Virus record (IMG/VR): IMGVR_UViG_3300042375_000862
Location: 1 to 64,000 of that record
Strand: one strand, 5' to 3'
Origin: a virus
Length of the DNA: 64,000 nucleotides
In this document: positions 11,290 to 20,137 of the stretch, in pieces
How the letters are laid out: each line of letters begins with the position of its first letter
Numbering within the stretch: position 1 is the stretch's first letter
Made by a program: the position numbers and the translations under genes
The notes under the pieces: generated by a model
Databases searched by the model: none
Told to the model about the DNA's origin: nothing
Seen by the model: only the letters and a program-made list of their open reading frames with translations

Positions 11290-14200
11290 TGGCTAAAGTA
11301 AGATATAAAGTTCCAAGTGAAGCTGCTAGTGGTGTAGAAACGTTTAGCGATAAATTAGTTGGTACACAGATTACAGATGGTACTAGTCAACTGACTAATA
11401 CGAACTTTGATATTAATAGAGTCATTCCTGAAAAAGATAGCAAAAATTTTAAATCACAACCATTTTCCGATTTCTTAACATTAAAAGATTTAAAAGAAGA
11501 GTTAAGTGGTGAAACAACACAAAATGGTAGTGTAAAGAAAAAAGAAAAAATTAAATTTAAAGGTGGGATTAACGATGCCGGAAAATCTTTATACGGTTCA
11601 TTAAAACAAAGATTACAAGTATCTATATCAAATATTATCACAAACTTTCCTGCAGCTATATTAGTTGATAAAGATAGTCCCATTAAAAGTATTGACGTAA
11701 CATTATCGGGAATAACTTATAGTGAAAATGCAAAGACAACTGAATTTTACATTCAAAAATCAATTTTATTTAATCCTTTTGATATTACACTTATTAAACC
11801 ATTAAGTAATACTTTACCTAATGTGGATAATACAATTAGAAATTTTTATTCATCATATACAAAATACACCATACAACGTTTAGATAATAGTGAATATAGT
11901 GGTTTAACATATGATATTGTTTCATATACCGAACCTGATAGTTCTAATTTAATTAAATTAAAAGTTAAAGGAAATCCATTTAATGGGTTAACAGGATTTA
12001 CTGAAAATGTTTTAATAAGGCCAAATAATGGAATTACCGAAGAATTTTTTAGTGGGTTAGACGAATTAGAAACTCTTTTATTAAATAGAGAAACTAACCC
12101 AAAATATCAAGCAAGTTTTAAGGTACCGAAAGATAGTTTTGATGAAACTAAAACTGAAATTGTTAATGTATATGTTAATTGGCCAACAACGAAAGATGGT
12201 TGGAATTTACAAATAGTCGGTATTGATTATGCTGATTATATTAGTCAATTAAGTAGTTTAGGTGATGAGATAGATGATTATAAATCTAACTTAATTGTAA
12301 GATTTTTAACAGCACCACAATTATTTGAATTTGATACTGACGACCAAAAGGCACAATCCATCTTTCAATTATATGGTCAATCATTCGATAGAGTAAAAAA
12401 ATATATTGATAATATTGCTTACATGCGTAATGTAAGTTATGATGGAATAAATAATTTTCCTGATATTTTATTGAAGAATCTTTCACAAACATTAGGATTA
12501 TCAACCATTAATTTATTTGATGAAAAATCATTAGAGGATACTTTATACTTAAGACAAGATACTGTGTTTAATGGTATATCATTAGGTAAAACTTTAGTGG
12601 AAGCTGAATATGAATTTTATAGAAGATTATTAGTTAATCTTGCTTACATATATAAATCAAAAGGAACACGAGCGTCTTTGGAATTCTTTTTAAAGTTTAT
12701 CGGAGCTCCCGAACCAATAATTAAAATTAATGAGTTTGTTTATAATGTAACAAAATTACCAAACAACCCTAATTTAGAAACCGATTTATACGACGTAATC
12801 CAAGGAACAAAAGTTGATACAGTAGTTACTGGATATACAATAGGTAGTGGGTTTGAATATACTATGTACGTAAATAGTTCAGGACTTACGGATACAACAT
12901 CGGGATACACATATCTAACTGGATTAACAATAAGTTCATCAACATTAAGTAGAGATGAATATCCAATTGATGAAAATGGATTACCTAGAAAAACAACAAA
13001 TACCCAAAGTGATATATTTTTTGGAAAAGGTTCTGGTTGGTACGATACAACACTTGACCATAGGTCGTCAGATATAATTGATACAAATTTATCAAGCGGG
13101 TCATTTGTAAACGGAGTTTTTCAATTAACAGGTCGAACAAAATATATTAAAACAATGTCAAAACCATACACATATGGTGAAGATTATTTTGACACATTTA
13201 GAACTTTACCTGGATTAGATTATGGGTTTGATTTAACATCAAAAATTGATAATAAAAAAGTTAATGTAAATGACCAACAACTTGTTTTAAATAGAAAAAA
13301 TATTAGTGTCCATTTATCACCATCACAAGGAATTGAATATGACGTTTATAGACAATCAAGAAATTTAGAATTATCCTTTGGAGGTTTAACACCACAAACA
13401 GGTGTAACATTTAATGAATATATTGAAAACATATTAAACACATTGGTGATAAATTCAAATACATCAAAATACGATAAATCATATACTGGTTTAACGGAAG
13501 TATTTAATAGTTACATTACCAACACTAACACAGGATTTACACCATATGATTTCATTTCGATAAATGAATATATAAATAAAATGAGTCCATATTGGGTAAA
13601 AGTGGTTGAACAATTTGTACCAGCGACAACATTATGGACAGGTGGAAATTTAATTTCTAATACAATATTCAATAGATGTAAATATAAATATCAAAAACCA
13701 AGATATGGTTTAACAAATCCAGTTGGTATTGATTACAATGATGATCAATATAACTGTTCAAATCCTATACCACAAACACCTAGACCTACACATACTCCAA
13801 CTAATACACCTACCCCAACTATAACACCTACTAAAACACCTACCAATACCCCTACACCTACCAAAACACCTACCAATACTCCTACACCTACTAAAACACC
13901 AACTAACACACCAACTAATACGGTTACACCAACTAATACACCTACTAATACACCTACAAATACACCTACAAATACATCAACTAATACACCGACACCAACA
14001 CCAACACCAACATCAAACGGTTTGACAAATAATTTGGCCGACATTGGCACGACATGTGATTCAGATGGATGTACAAATGGTACAATTATGAGGATATTCC
14101 TCGATAGTGTAGATTATAATTTATTTGTTGCAAATGGTAATTTATTTAATGGTTTAGGTGGAGGTTCTTCAACAACTTGTACCGCTATAGCTAGAAATAG

Positions 14201-14300
14201 CATTGGTAATCCTATAACAACTAGTTGTTTTATCGATTCGTCTAATACAAGTTGGGAGTTAAATTCGGGAGTATTTAATTACCACATACCACAATGTTAA
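11289..14300 (+). CDS. Probable baseplate/tail protein with C-terminal Thr-Pro stalk (1003 aa)
   Basis: Residues about 340-480 hold an alpha-helical core with DDQKAQSIFQLYGQSFDRV and YKSKGTRASLEFFLKFIGAP, a pattern resembling tail/baseplate wedge proteins of contractile phages (gpI-like). Residues about 830-910 are TPT/TPTKTPT repeats, followed by a Cys-containing C-terminal domain of about 95 residues that may be the exposed part. Identification as baseplate is inference from the helical core and its place among virion genes. It shares the Thr-Pro stalk type with the proteins at 2981, 49135 and 50855. Confidence 0.65.
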   Translation: MAKVRYKVPSEAASGVETFSDKLVGTQITDGTSQLTNTNFDINRVIPEKDSKNFKSQPFSDFLTLKDLKEELSGETTQNGSVKKKEKIKFKGGINDAGKSLYGSLKQRLQVSISNIITNFPAAILVDKDSPIKSIDVTLSGITYSENAKTTEFYIQKSILFNPFDITLIKPLSNTLPNVDNTIRNFYSSYTKYTIQRLDNSEYSGLTYDIVSYTEPDSSNLIKLKVKGNPFNGLTGFTENVLIRPNNGITEEFFSGLDELETLLLNRETNPKYQASFKVPKDSFDETKTEIVNVYVNWPTTKDGWNLQIVGIDYADYISQLSSLGDEIDDYKSNLIVRFLTAPQLFEFDTDDQKAQSIFQLYGQSFDRVKKYIDNIAYMRNVSYDGINNFPDILLKNLSQTLGLSTINLFDEKSLEDTLYLRQDTVFNGISLGKTLVEAEYEFYRRLLVNLAYIYKSKGTRASLEFFLKFIGAPEPIIKINEFVYNVTKLPNNPNLETDLYDVIQGTKVDTVVTGYTIGSGFEYTMYVNSSGLTDTTSGYTYLTGLTISSSTLSRDEYPIDENGLPRKTTNTQSDIFFGKGSGWYDTTLDHRSSDIIDTNLSSGSFVNGVFQLTGRTKYIKTMSKPYTYGEDYFDTFRTLPGLDYGFDLTSKIDNKKVNVNDQQLVLNRKNISVHLSPSQGIEYDVYRQSRNLELSFGGLTPQTGVTFNEYIENILNTLVINSNTSKYDKSYTGLTEVFNSYITNTNTGFTPYDFISINEYINKMSPYWVKVVEQFVPATTLWTGGNLISNTIFNRCKYKYQKPRYGLTNPVGIDYNDDQYNCSNPIPQTPRPTHTPTNTPTPTITPTKTPTNTPTPTKTPTNTPTPTKTPTNTPTNTVTPTNTPTNTPTNTPTNTSTNTPTPTPTPTSNGLTNNLADIGTTCDSDGCTNGTIMRIFLDSVDYNLFVANGNLFNGLGGGSSTTCTAIARNSIGNPITTSCFIDSSNTSWELNSGVFNYHIPQC
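13778..14017 (+). repeat. Thr-Pro repeat tract in baseplate-like protein
   Basis: Roughly 80 codons of TPTNTPT and TPTKTPT, the Lys variant being specific to this gene. Unit length in DNA is 6-12 nt. Confidence 0.85.
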
Positions 14301-14316
14301 TAAAATAAAAAAATAA

Positions 14317-14324
14317 TATTTATA
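14317..14324 (+). promoter_or_regulatory. TATTTATA motif before 14329 gene
   Basis: Exact copy only 4 nt from the start codon, so if it is a -10-like element the message would be leaderless. Confidence 0.45.
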
Positions 14325-14328
14325 ATAT

Positions 14329-15831
14329 ATGAGCTTTTTAAACCCAACATATTCGGCAACAGTGGCCGCAAGATTAACACAAAAAGGTAGAAATGCAATT
14401 GCATCTGGTAATTTTAATGTTAGTTATTTTGCAGTTGGTGATTCAGAATATAACTACAGTGGACCAAGTACACAAACTACGTTGGAACCATTTGATAAAG
14501 ATATAAATGTAAAATACCCTTTTTGGTATACAAGTGGTAGTACATTTTTTGGTGTTCCAATAAGTAATCAAATAACATCAGTTTGTAGAAATGTTATGAC
14601 AGACACTGGATGGACATCAAATGTTGTTTGGGAAAAAAATCCAATTGGCTACGCAACTACTGGATTTACAAATTTTTCAAATAGTAAATATTTGGGAATA
14701 AAATCATTTTTTGGTTATTCATCATCTTCGGGACAAACATCAAATACAGGAACAACAATTACTAATACAATTGGTAATCAAGTTGTAATATCTCCAGAAG
14801 AACAAAAAGCAATTGCAATTTTACATTATAGTGGTGGTACTGATGTTAATAGTTTCTTTAAATATGATGACTATATTAGTACATATACAGGTGTTACATC
14901 ACCAAATACAAAAACCGACAAACAATATTTTAGTGTAACAATACCCGATTTAAAATACCATAGAAGTACGGGAACAACATTTTACATGACAACTGGTAGT
15001 TCAAAAACTATAGTTTCAAATTTAAATAGTAGATTAACAATCGACTATATGGATTTAGTAGACTCAACAGGTAATACTGCGAATGTAGTTGGTAAAATAT
15101 TTCAAAATCATAAATTAATAGTTATTGACGATGAAGAAATTGTGGTAGCGTTAGACCAAGCTTCAAGTAGAACTTATACGTTACCTGCACCATTTGTTAA
15201 TACATTAGTATCTAATAGTGATCCAATTACAAGTTTAACAACTGGACAAACTCTTTGGATTACATATACCTTAGACACCACTAAATTACCATGTAATTAT
15301 TTTATGAAAGTAACGGGGTCGTCAAATAACGAAGTTGTTACCGTTCAATTTAGTGGTAATAGTTTTAATTATTTAAATAATGGATATACCGGAAATCAAT
15401 TTAATGTACTTTATCAATTCACCACAGGAAATACCCCAAGTCATACTTCATGGAATATAATTAATTTAACAAGTGAATTGAATTCTATAAATGATTTAAA
15501 AACAGGATATACATTTACGTTAAATCAAACTAAAATTGCGAGCGGAACACAATATACTTCATCATTAACAACTTTCCCAAATACAAGTGGAACGACATTT
15601 GGAACGGTTAATTTAGTTAGGGCAAGTGATGTTGAAGAAATGAGTTTTGATTTGAATTTACCCAATGGAGTTTTTGATAAGTCTCAAAACCCAACATATA
15701 CCACTGGAAATCCAACGATGACCGAAGTTGCTTTATTGAATAATAATAAAGAAACATTGGTTATGGGTAAATTGGCATCACCAATACCAAGAGTTGGTGC
15801 TCAAATTGTGTCGGTAAAAATTGATTTCTAA
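14329..15831 (+). CDS. Tail-collar-like virion protein (500 aa)
   Basis: The N-terminus ATVAARLTQKGRNAIASGN followed by NVSYFAVGDSEYNY resembles the N-terminal region of phage tail-collar fibre proteins, where a Lys-Gly-rich helix precedes a strand ending in AVGDG. The rest is beta-rich and Thr/Ser/Asn-rich, ending in a well-formed segment (TEVALLNNNKETLVMGKLASPIPR) typical of folded virion proteins. A role linking baseplate to fibres is inferred. This is the last virion gene before the replication block. Confidence 0.6.
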   Translation: MSFLNPTYSATVAARLTQKGRNAIASGNFNVSYFAVGDSEYNYSGPSTQTTLEPFDKDINVKYPFWYTSGSTFFGVPISNQITSVCRNVMTDTGWTSNVVWEKNPIGYATTGFTNFSNSKYLGIKSFFGYSSSSGQTSNTGTTITNTIGNQVVISPEEQKAIAILHYSGGTDVNSFFKYDDYISTYTGVTSPNTKTDKQYFSVTIPDLKYHRSTGTTFYMTTGSSKTIVSNLNSRLTIDYMDLVDSTGNTANVVGKIFQNHKLIVIDDEEIVVALDQASSRTYTLPAPFVNTLVSNSDPITSLTTGQTLWITYTLDTTKLPCNYFMKVTGSSNNEVVTVQFSGNSFNYLNNGYTGNQFNVLYQFTTGNTPSHTSWNIINLTSELNSINDLKTGYTFTLNQTKIASGTQYTSSLTTFPNTSGTTFGTVNLVRASDVEEMSFDLNLPNGVFDKSQNPTYTTGNPTMTEVALLNNNKETLVMGKLASPIPRVGAQIVSVKIDF

Positions 15832-15855
15832 CGATTTACATTTATTTTAATTTAC

Positions 15856-15864
15856 TTTATATTA
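15856..15864 (+). promoter_or_regulatory. TTTATATTA motif before resolvase gene
   Basis: Lies 5 nt before the ATG at 15870; same 9-mer as at 16499 and 32284. Confidence 0.35.
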
Positions 15865-15869
15865 GAATT

Positions 15870-16481
15870 ATGAGTATAGATGTAAAATTTAAGAATAAGC
15901 CAAAGATACTGGGACTTGATATTAGTACAAAAACCATTGGGTTTGCTTTGTTTGATATTTCAGGTTCTAAATTATTAGAACTAACGCATTTTTCCCCTAA
16001 AATTAAACCACAACCTGAAGATAAGTTGGAAGAACTTATGATGAAGGCCAATACATTTCAAAGACATTTGGAAGGATATAAAGATATGGGAATCACTCGT
16101 GTTATCATTGAGGAACCATTATTAAATTCTAATAACGTTTATACAGTTGGAACTTTATTGAGATACAATACAATGATATGTAAACTGATTTATGATATTT
16201 TTGAGATTGTTCCAACATTCATTTCAACATATAATGCAAGAAAATATGCATTTCCAGATTTAGTGGGTCCAAATGAAAAAGGACGAAATGTATTGTTTGG
16301 TGGATACCCAAAAGACATTGATAAGAAACAAGTTATTTGGGATCACGTTAATGACGTATGTCCTGATGTTCAATGGTTGTATGATAAGAACGGTAAATTA
16401 AAAAAAGAAAATTTTGATATGAGTGATGCTGCCACTGCGGTTATTGGTCACTTCAATATGATAAAACAATTGGATAAATAA
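15870..16481 (+). CDS. RuvC-like Holliday-junction resolvase
   Basis: RNase H-fold nuclease that would cut branched DNA before packaging. Acidic residues fall in the expected order: D17 in ILGLDISTKTIGFALF (strand 1), E81/E82 in RVIIEEPLL, and D183/D186 in FDMSDAATAVIGHF. Length 203 aa is slightly above the 160-180 aa of bacterial RuvC. It opens the DNA-metabolism block and would take the role that gp49 (endonuclease VII) plays in T4. The ATG has no Shine-Dalgarno sequence. Confidence 0.85.
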   Translation: MSIDVKFKNKPKILGLDISTKTIGFALFDISGSKLLELTHFSPKIKPQPEDKLEELMMKANTFQRHLEGYKDMGITRVIIEEPLLNSNNVYTVGTLLRYNTMICKLIYDIFEIVPTFISTYNARKYAFPDLVGPNEKGRNVLFGGYPKDIDKKQVIWDHVNDVCPDVQWLYDKNGKLKKENFDMSDAATAVIGHFNMIKQLDK

Positions 16482-16486
16482 TATTT

Positions 16487-16495
16487 GGCAACTTA
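16487..16495 (+). promoter_or_regulatory. GGCAACTTA motif, first copy
   Basis: Nine bases shared exactly with 19766-19774. Both copies lie just after a stop codon and are followed by T-rich DNA with TTTATC and TTTAATAAT-like runs. Possible promoter element of a non-virion class. Confidence 0.3.
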
Positions 16496-16498
16496 GAT

Positions 16499-16507
16499 TT
16501 TATATTA
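16499..16507 (+). promoter_or_regulatory. TTTATATTA motif upstream of structured RNA element
   Basis: About 35 nt upstream of the hairpin element at 16541-16608; could drive it. Confidence 0.3.
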
Positions 16508-16540
16508 CGATTTATCAATGATATATTTAATAATAGGACG

Positions 16541-16608
16541 GGACAAGGGTTAAAAGCCTTGTTTGGTTGGTAGGAGGTCAGCGTGGTGTCTGGCCTCCAT
16601 TTTTTTTT
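16541..16608 (+). ncRNA. GC-rich two-hairpin element ending in a T-run (candidate small RNA or attenuator)
   Basis: Stem 1: ACAAGG (16543-16548) pairs with CCTTGT (16557-16562). Stem 2: GGAGGTCA (16573-16580) pairs with TGGCCTCC (16591-16598) with one G-U pair and a 10-nt loop, followed by nine T (16600-16608). The GC content is far above the surroundings. It may be only a terminator, but the extra hairpin and upstream TTTATATTA motif allow a short transcript of 70-90 nt. No tRNA fold fits. Confidence 0.5.
16573..16608 (+). terminator. Intrinsic terminator before primase gene
   Basis: Eight-pair stem (one G-U) with 10-nt loop and T9 tail, as described for the overlapping element. Confidence 0.7.
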
Positions 16609-16636
16609 ATAAGATTTTTTTGTTATAATATACAAC

Positions 16637-17578
16637 ATGAACACCCAAGAAGTAGATTATTCCGCAGTATTTGAAATTTTGGAAGACATATTTGGTGACT
16701 ATAAGAATCATAATGATTATAGATACCAAGTTTCTTTTGACTGTCCTGTGTGTTCTCATGAAATCAAAGGGTTAGAAAAAGGTGATGGTAAGGGCAATTT
16801 GGAAATCAATTACAAATACGGTGTTTATAAGTGTTGGGTATGTGCCGAATCTCACGAAACACACGGTTCAATTTATAAGTTAATTAAGAAGTTTGGTAAT
16901 CCTAAACAACTTAAAAAATATATTTTATTAAAACCAGAAGAAGATGAAGATGGGAATAAAAAAGAATATAAACCAGTTAAATTACCAAAAGAATTTATTT
17001 CATTTAAAGATGCAAGTTTTGGAATGAAATTAACACCAGGGTATAAGCAGGCACTCAATTACATCAAAAAAAGAAATATAACAGATTTGATGTTACAACT
17101 TTATAATATTGGATTTTGTGCAACAGGACCTTATGAAAATAGAATTATCATTCCTTCATATGATGAAAACAGAAGATTGAATTATTTTATTGCCCGTTCT
17201 TTTTTAAATAAAACAAATAGAAAGTATATGAACCCCGTGGTACAAAAGGAGGTTATTATTTTCAATGAAAGTTTAATTAATTGGGACGAACCTGTTTATA
17301 TAGTTGAAGGAGCGTTCGACAGTATTTTCATTCCCAACGCAATCCCAATGTTGGGAAAGTTTATGAGTGAACATTTATTTAAAAAACTATACGATAATGC
17401 AAAAAAAATAATTATAGTACTTGACCCCGATGCGTGGAACGACCAAGAGAGATTATATCATAGATTGAATTGTGGAAAACTAATGGGGAAAGTTTGGAGT
17501 ATTAAATTAGAAGGGGATAAAGACATCGCCGATTTGCAAGGAAACTTAAGTGAATATAAAATGAAACAAATAGAATAA
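16637..17578 (+). CDS. dnaG: DnaG-type DNA primase
   Basis: Synthesises RNA primers for lagging-strand replication. A zinc-binding N-terminus shows C36-x2-C39 (CPVC) and C66-x2-C69 (KCWVC). A TOPRIM domain follows with E224 in VYIVEGAFDS and D263-x-D265 in IIIVLDPDAW. At 313 aa it is about half the length of bacterial DnaG and lacks the helicase-binding C-terminus and any fused helicase, as in T4 gp61-type phage primases. The stop is 1 nt from the next gene, so it is co-transcribed with the nuclease and gp47/46 genes. Confidence 0.9.
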   Translation: MNTQEVDYSAVFEILEDIFGDYKNHNDYRYQVSFDCPVCSHEIKGLEKGDGKGNLEINYKYGVYKCWVCAESHETHGSIYKLIKKFGNPKQLKKYILLKPEEDEDGNKKEYKPVKLPKEFISFKDASFGMKLTPGYKQALNYIKKRNITDLMLQLYNIGFCATGPYENRIIIPSYDENRRLNYFIARSFLNKTNRKYMNPVVQKEVIIFNESLINWDEPVYIVEGAFDSIFIPNAIPMLGKFMSEHLFKKLYDNAKKIIIVLDPDAWNDQERLYHRLNCGKLMGKVWSIKLEGDKDIADLQGNLSEYKMKQIE

Positions 17579-17579
17579 C

Positions 17580-18449
17580 ATGAATTTAAAAGACATCTCA
17601 TTAGAGATAAATGATTTATTAGAAAAGAGAAGACAAGAATTAGAATTAACATTCATAGAAGAAGAACACATTTACTATATGAAAGATGTTGATGGTGAAG
17701 TCAAAAAGAACTTTCCATCTGTATCTAAAATTGTTAAGAAATTTCACAAACCATTTGATGCTGATGGTATGGCACTTAAAATGGCAAAAGGAGACCCTGA
17801 AGGACAATCACAATTACTTGCTGAATGGAAACAAGCGGGTGACCTATCAACTAATATGGGTAGTCGTGTTCACTTTGAATTGGAATCTGAATTAATTGGT
17901 CGTTTTGATAACTACAAAGAAGTTAGACAACCAATATTTGAAATCAATGAAGAACAACAACGTAAGAGTGATAACATGATTATTGCGGGAAAACAATTTC
18001 TTGATTTAATGTTAGAACGAGGTGGGGTATTATTAGATACTGAAATCGTATTAGGTGACCCGACAGAACAATACACAGGACAACCTGATAAAGTATGGTT
18101 GATGCAAAACAAAGAGAAAGATGGATTTGGTTTTGTTATTACAGATTGGAAGACGAATCAACCAAAAAACTTTGAGGTTCATCATTACACTGGTAGATTA
18201 TATCCACCATTCAACAACTATCACGATAATGCTTTAGGTCATTATTATTTACAATTACCATTATACGGTAGATTGTTGCGTAAGATGTTAGAAGGAACAA
18301 AATATGACGACACTAAATTATTGGGTAATGTTGTCGTTTTATTAAAAGACGACGCAACATTTGTTGAATATAAAGTCCCATCACAAATTAATAACGCAAT
18401 CCTACAAATGGATTTATCAAAATATATTTCAAGATGGTCAAAAAGATAA
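17580..18449 (+). CDS. RecB/Cas4-like PD-(D/E)XK nuclease
   Basis: Nuclease core motifs appear in order: H98 in GSRVHFELE, E155 in LLDTEIVLGDP, D170 in TGQPDKVWL, and D189-W-K191 in FVITDWKTN, followed by a QLPLYGRLL helix. This matches the RecB-type exonuclease fold. It overlaps gp47-like by 16 nt, suggesting joint action in end processing, recombination-dependent replication or host DNA degradation. 289 aa is in the family range. Confidence 0.85.
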   Translation: MNLKDISLEINDLLEKRRQELELTFIEEEHIYYMKDVDGEVKKNFPSVSKIVKKFHKPFDADGMALKMAKGDPEGQSQLLAEWKQAGDLSTNMGSRVHFELESELIGRFDNYKEVRQPIFEINEEQQRKSDNMIIAGKQFLDLMLERGGVLLDTEIVLGDPTEQYTGQPDKVWLMQNKEKDGFGFVITDWKTNQPKNFEVHHYTGRLYPPFNNYHDNALGHYYLQLPLYGRLLRKMLEGTKYDDTKLLGNVVVLLKDDATFVEYKVPSQINNAILQMDLSKYISRWSKR

Positions 18450-19252
18450 TTCACATTGCTGATTTACATATTCGTACAATTCAAATGCATGATTTGTATA
18501 GAGAACAATTTGAAACATTAATTGATGAGATACGAGAACATAATATCGTGTGGCATCAAGAAGGTATTCAGTATGAAGAAATTCGTATAGTTGTTGCGGG
18601 GGACATAGCGCATCAGAAAATAAATATTTCTAATGAACAGTTATTATTAACAAGTTGGTTCCTAAAAGAATTATCCAAATATGGTAAAGTTGTAATTATA
18701 CCAGGTAATCACGATTTCTTGGAAAATAACACACAACGTATGGATAGTATAACACCAGTGGTTCAGTTATTAGACGACCCAACTATTGTTTATTATAAAG
18801 ATAGTGGTGATTATATGGATGATAATATTCAGTGGGTTGTTTATTCACTATACCAACATAACTCACGTCCTGAGTTTACAAAAGATGAAAGTAAATTAAC
18901 AGTTGGATTATTTCACGGACCTATTATGGGGTTATCAACTGATTTAGGATATGAGTTTGAGGATGCGTATGACCAATTAAACTTTGTTGATTTAGATTTA
19001 TTGTTATGTGGTGACATTCACAAGAGACAACAATTTACATTACCAAACGGAGGACATGCAATTATGGTTGGCAGTTTAATACAACAAAACTTTGGTGAAA
19101 CAGTTAAACATCACGGGTATGGTATTTATGATATAGAAACAAATGAATATACATTTCACGATTTGGATAATGAACAACCGTTTCTTCATTTCTCAATAAA
19201 CGATATAAAAGACATTGAAGATGGAAAAGAAACACACGTTAATCTTGGATAA
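18434..19252 (+). CDS. sbcD: SbcD/Mre11-like nuclease (T4 gp47 homologue)
   Basis: Calcineurin-type metallophosphoesterase subunit of the gp46/47 (SbcCD, Mre11-Rad50) complex. Motifs: D10-x-H12 (IADLHI), D57 (VAGDIAH), N92-H93-D94 (PGNHDF), LFHGPI and LLCGDIHKRQ, all metal ligands present. At 272 aa it is compact, lacking the long C-terminal cap. Partner ATPase is at 21457, separated by four or five genes, whereas in T4 the two genes lie close together. Confidence 0.9.
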   Translation: MVKKIIHIADLHIRTIQMHDLYREQFETLIDEIREHNIVWHQEGIQYEEIRIVVAGDIAHQKINISNEQLLLTSWFLKELSKYGKVVIIPGNHDFLENNTQRMDSITPVVQLLDDPTIVYYKDSGDYMDDNIQWVVYSLYQHNSRPEFTKDESKLTVGLFHGPIMGLSTDLGYEFEDAYDQLNFVDLDLLLCGDIHKRQQFTLPNGGHAIMVGSLIQQNFGETVKHHGYGIYDIETNEYTFHDLDNEQPFLHFSINDIKDIEDGKETHVNLG

Positions 19253-19760
19253 GGAGTTCACACAATTTTGTGAATTAAATAATATAACAGATATTGATAA
19301 ACAAGCACAAGAAACCTTCAATAGAGGGTTTTCTTTGTTAAAATATGGTGAGATACCAAATGGTAATAAAATTAGAGAAATCGTTGAAGTACCCAAAGAA
19401 ACAATCAAAGAAGTTATTGTTGAAAAGATAGTTGAACGTATTGTTGAAGTTCCCATTGAAGTCATTAGGGAAGTGATTAAAGAAATAACAATAGAGGTAC
19501 CTGTGGAGGTTATTAAAGAGGTCATCGTTGAAAAGAAAGGTAAGAGTAAAACCGTAACTAAAGAGGTGATTAAAGAGGTTCCTGTTGAGAAAATTGTGGA
19601 AGTTGTTAGGGAGGTGGTTAACAATGATGAGATAGATAGATTAATGAAAGAGAATGAAAAACTTAAGACAGATTTAGATAACATTACAAATTCACTATCC
19701 AAGTTAGGGAAGGGTAGATTAATGAAGAATAGTAATATGAATTCACTGTACGACGAATAA
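19221..19760 (+). CDS. Val/Glu/Lys repeat protein with coiled-coil end (179 aa)
   Basis: I chose the ATG at 19221 over an upstream TTG. After a 45-residue N-terminal domain (LDKEFTQFCELNNITDID...) residues about 55-135 are imperfect repeats of EVPVEVIKEVIVEK type, alternating hydrophobic and charged, predicted as an extended beta or helical rod. The last 45 residues form a heptad coil (RLMKENEKLKTDLDNI). It overlaps the gp47-like gene by 32 nt. Similar EVPVE repeats occur in the membrane protein at 25249. Function unknown; a scaffold for the gp46/47 complex is speculation. Confidence 0.7.
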   Translation: MEKKHTLILDKEFTQFCELNNITDIDKQAQETFNRGFSLLKYGEIPNGNKIREIVEVPKETIKEVIVEKIVERIVEVPIEVIREVIKEITIEVPVEVIKEVIVEKKGKSKTVTKEVIKEVPVEKIVEVVREVVNNDEIDRLMKENEKLKTDLDNITNSLSKLGKGRLMKNSNMNSLYDE

Positions 19761-19765
19761 TTTCC

Positions 19766-19774
19766 GGCAACTTA
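19766..19774 (+). promoter_or_regulatory. GGCAACTTA motif, second copy
   Basis: Exact match to 16487-16495, 46 nt before the ATG at 19820, followed by TTTATCTATATTTTAAATAAT. Confidence 0.3.
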
Positions 19775-19819
19775 CTTTTTTTTACGGAATGTTTTATCTA
19801 TATTTTAAATAATAAATTA

Positions 19820-20125
19820 ATGATTATGATGAATTTAATTATGTGGTTGTTTATTTCCTATGGAATGTCAAACATTATGGTGTTTGGTAGTATATTTAAT
19901 ACACCAAGAGAATGGATTACAAGAAAATCAGAATGGTTTGGAAAACTGGTGAATTGTATGATGTGTCTACCCTTTTACGTTGGCATTTTTATGTCATTAG
20001 TCCTTGGTGGTTTGACAAATAAATTTTTTCTATGTCCTTGGTATATGTGTCTATTCTTTGACGCCGTTTTAACCAGCGGTTTAGTCTATTCATTTAATGT
20101 CTTGGTTGAAAAATTAGAAAAATAA
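19820..20125 (+). CDS. Small integral membrane protein, DUF1360-like (101 aa)
   Basis: Two or three hydrophobic helices (LIMWLFISYGMSNIMVFGSIF; FYVGIFMSLVLGG; CLFFDAVLTSGLVYSF) and a CMMCLPFYVG motif. The SNI-VFGSIF plus CxxC-L-F-VG pattern resembles DUF1360 phage/bacterial membrane proteins. Function of that family is unknown. It sits in the inner membrane by prediction. Confidence 0.65.
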   Translation: MIMMNLIMWLFISYGMSNIMVFGSIFNTPREWITRKSEWFGKLVNCMMCLPFYVGIFMSLVLGGLTNKFFLCPWYMCLFFDAVLTSGLVYSFNVLVEKLEK

Positions 20126-20137
20126 ATCTAATTAATC

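Noticed and set aside
16530-16610. Possible tRNA-Lys-like anticodon arm on the minus strand (CTTTTAA loop)
   Set aside because: The stem is mispaired for a 7-nt loop and there is no T-loop or acceptor stem.
19193-19702. Minus-strand ORF of 169 aa rich in Ser, Thr and Ile
   Set aside because: Antisense image of the EVPVE repeat protein, with no independent support.
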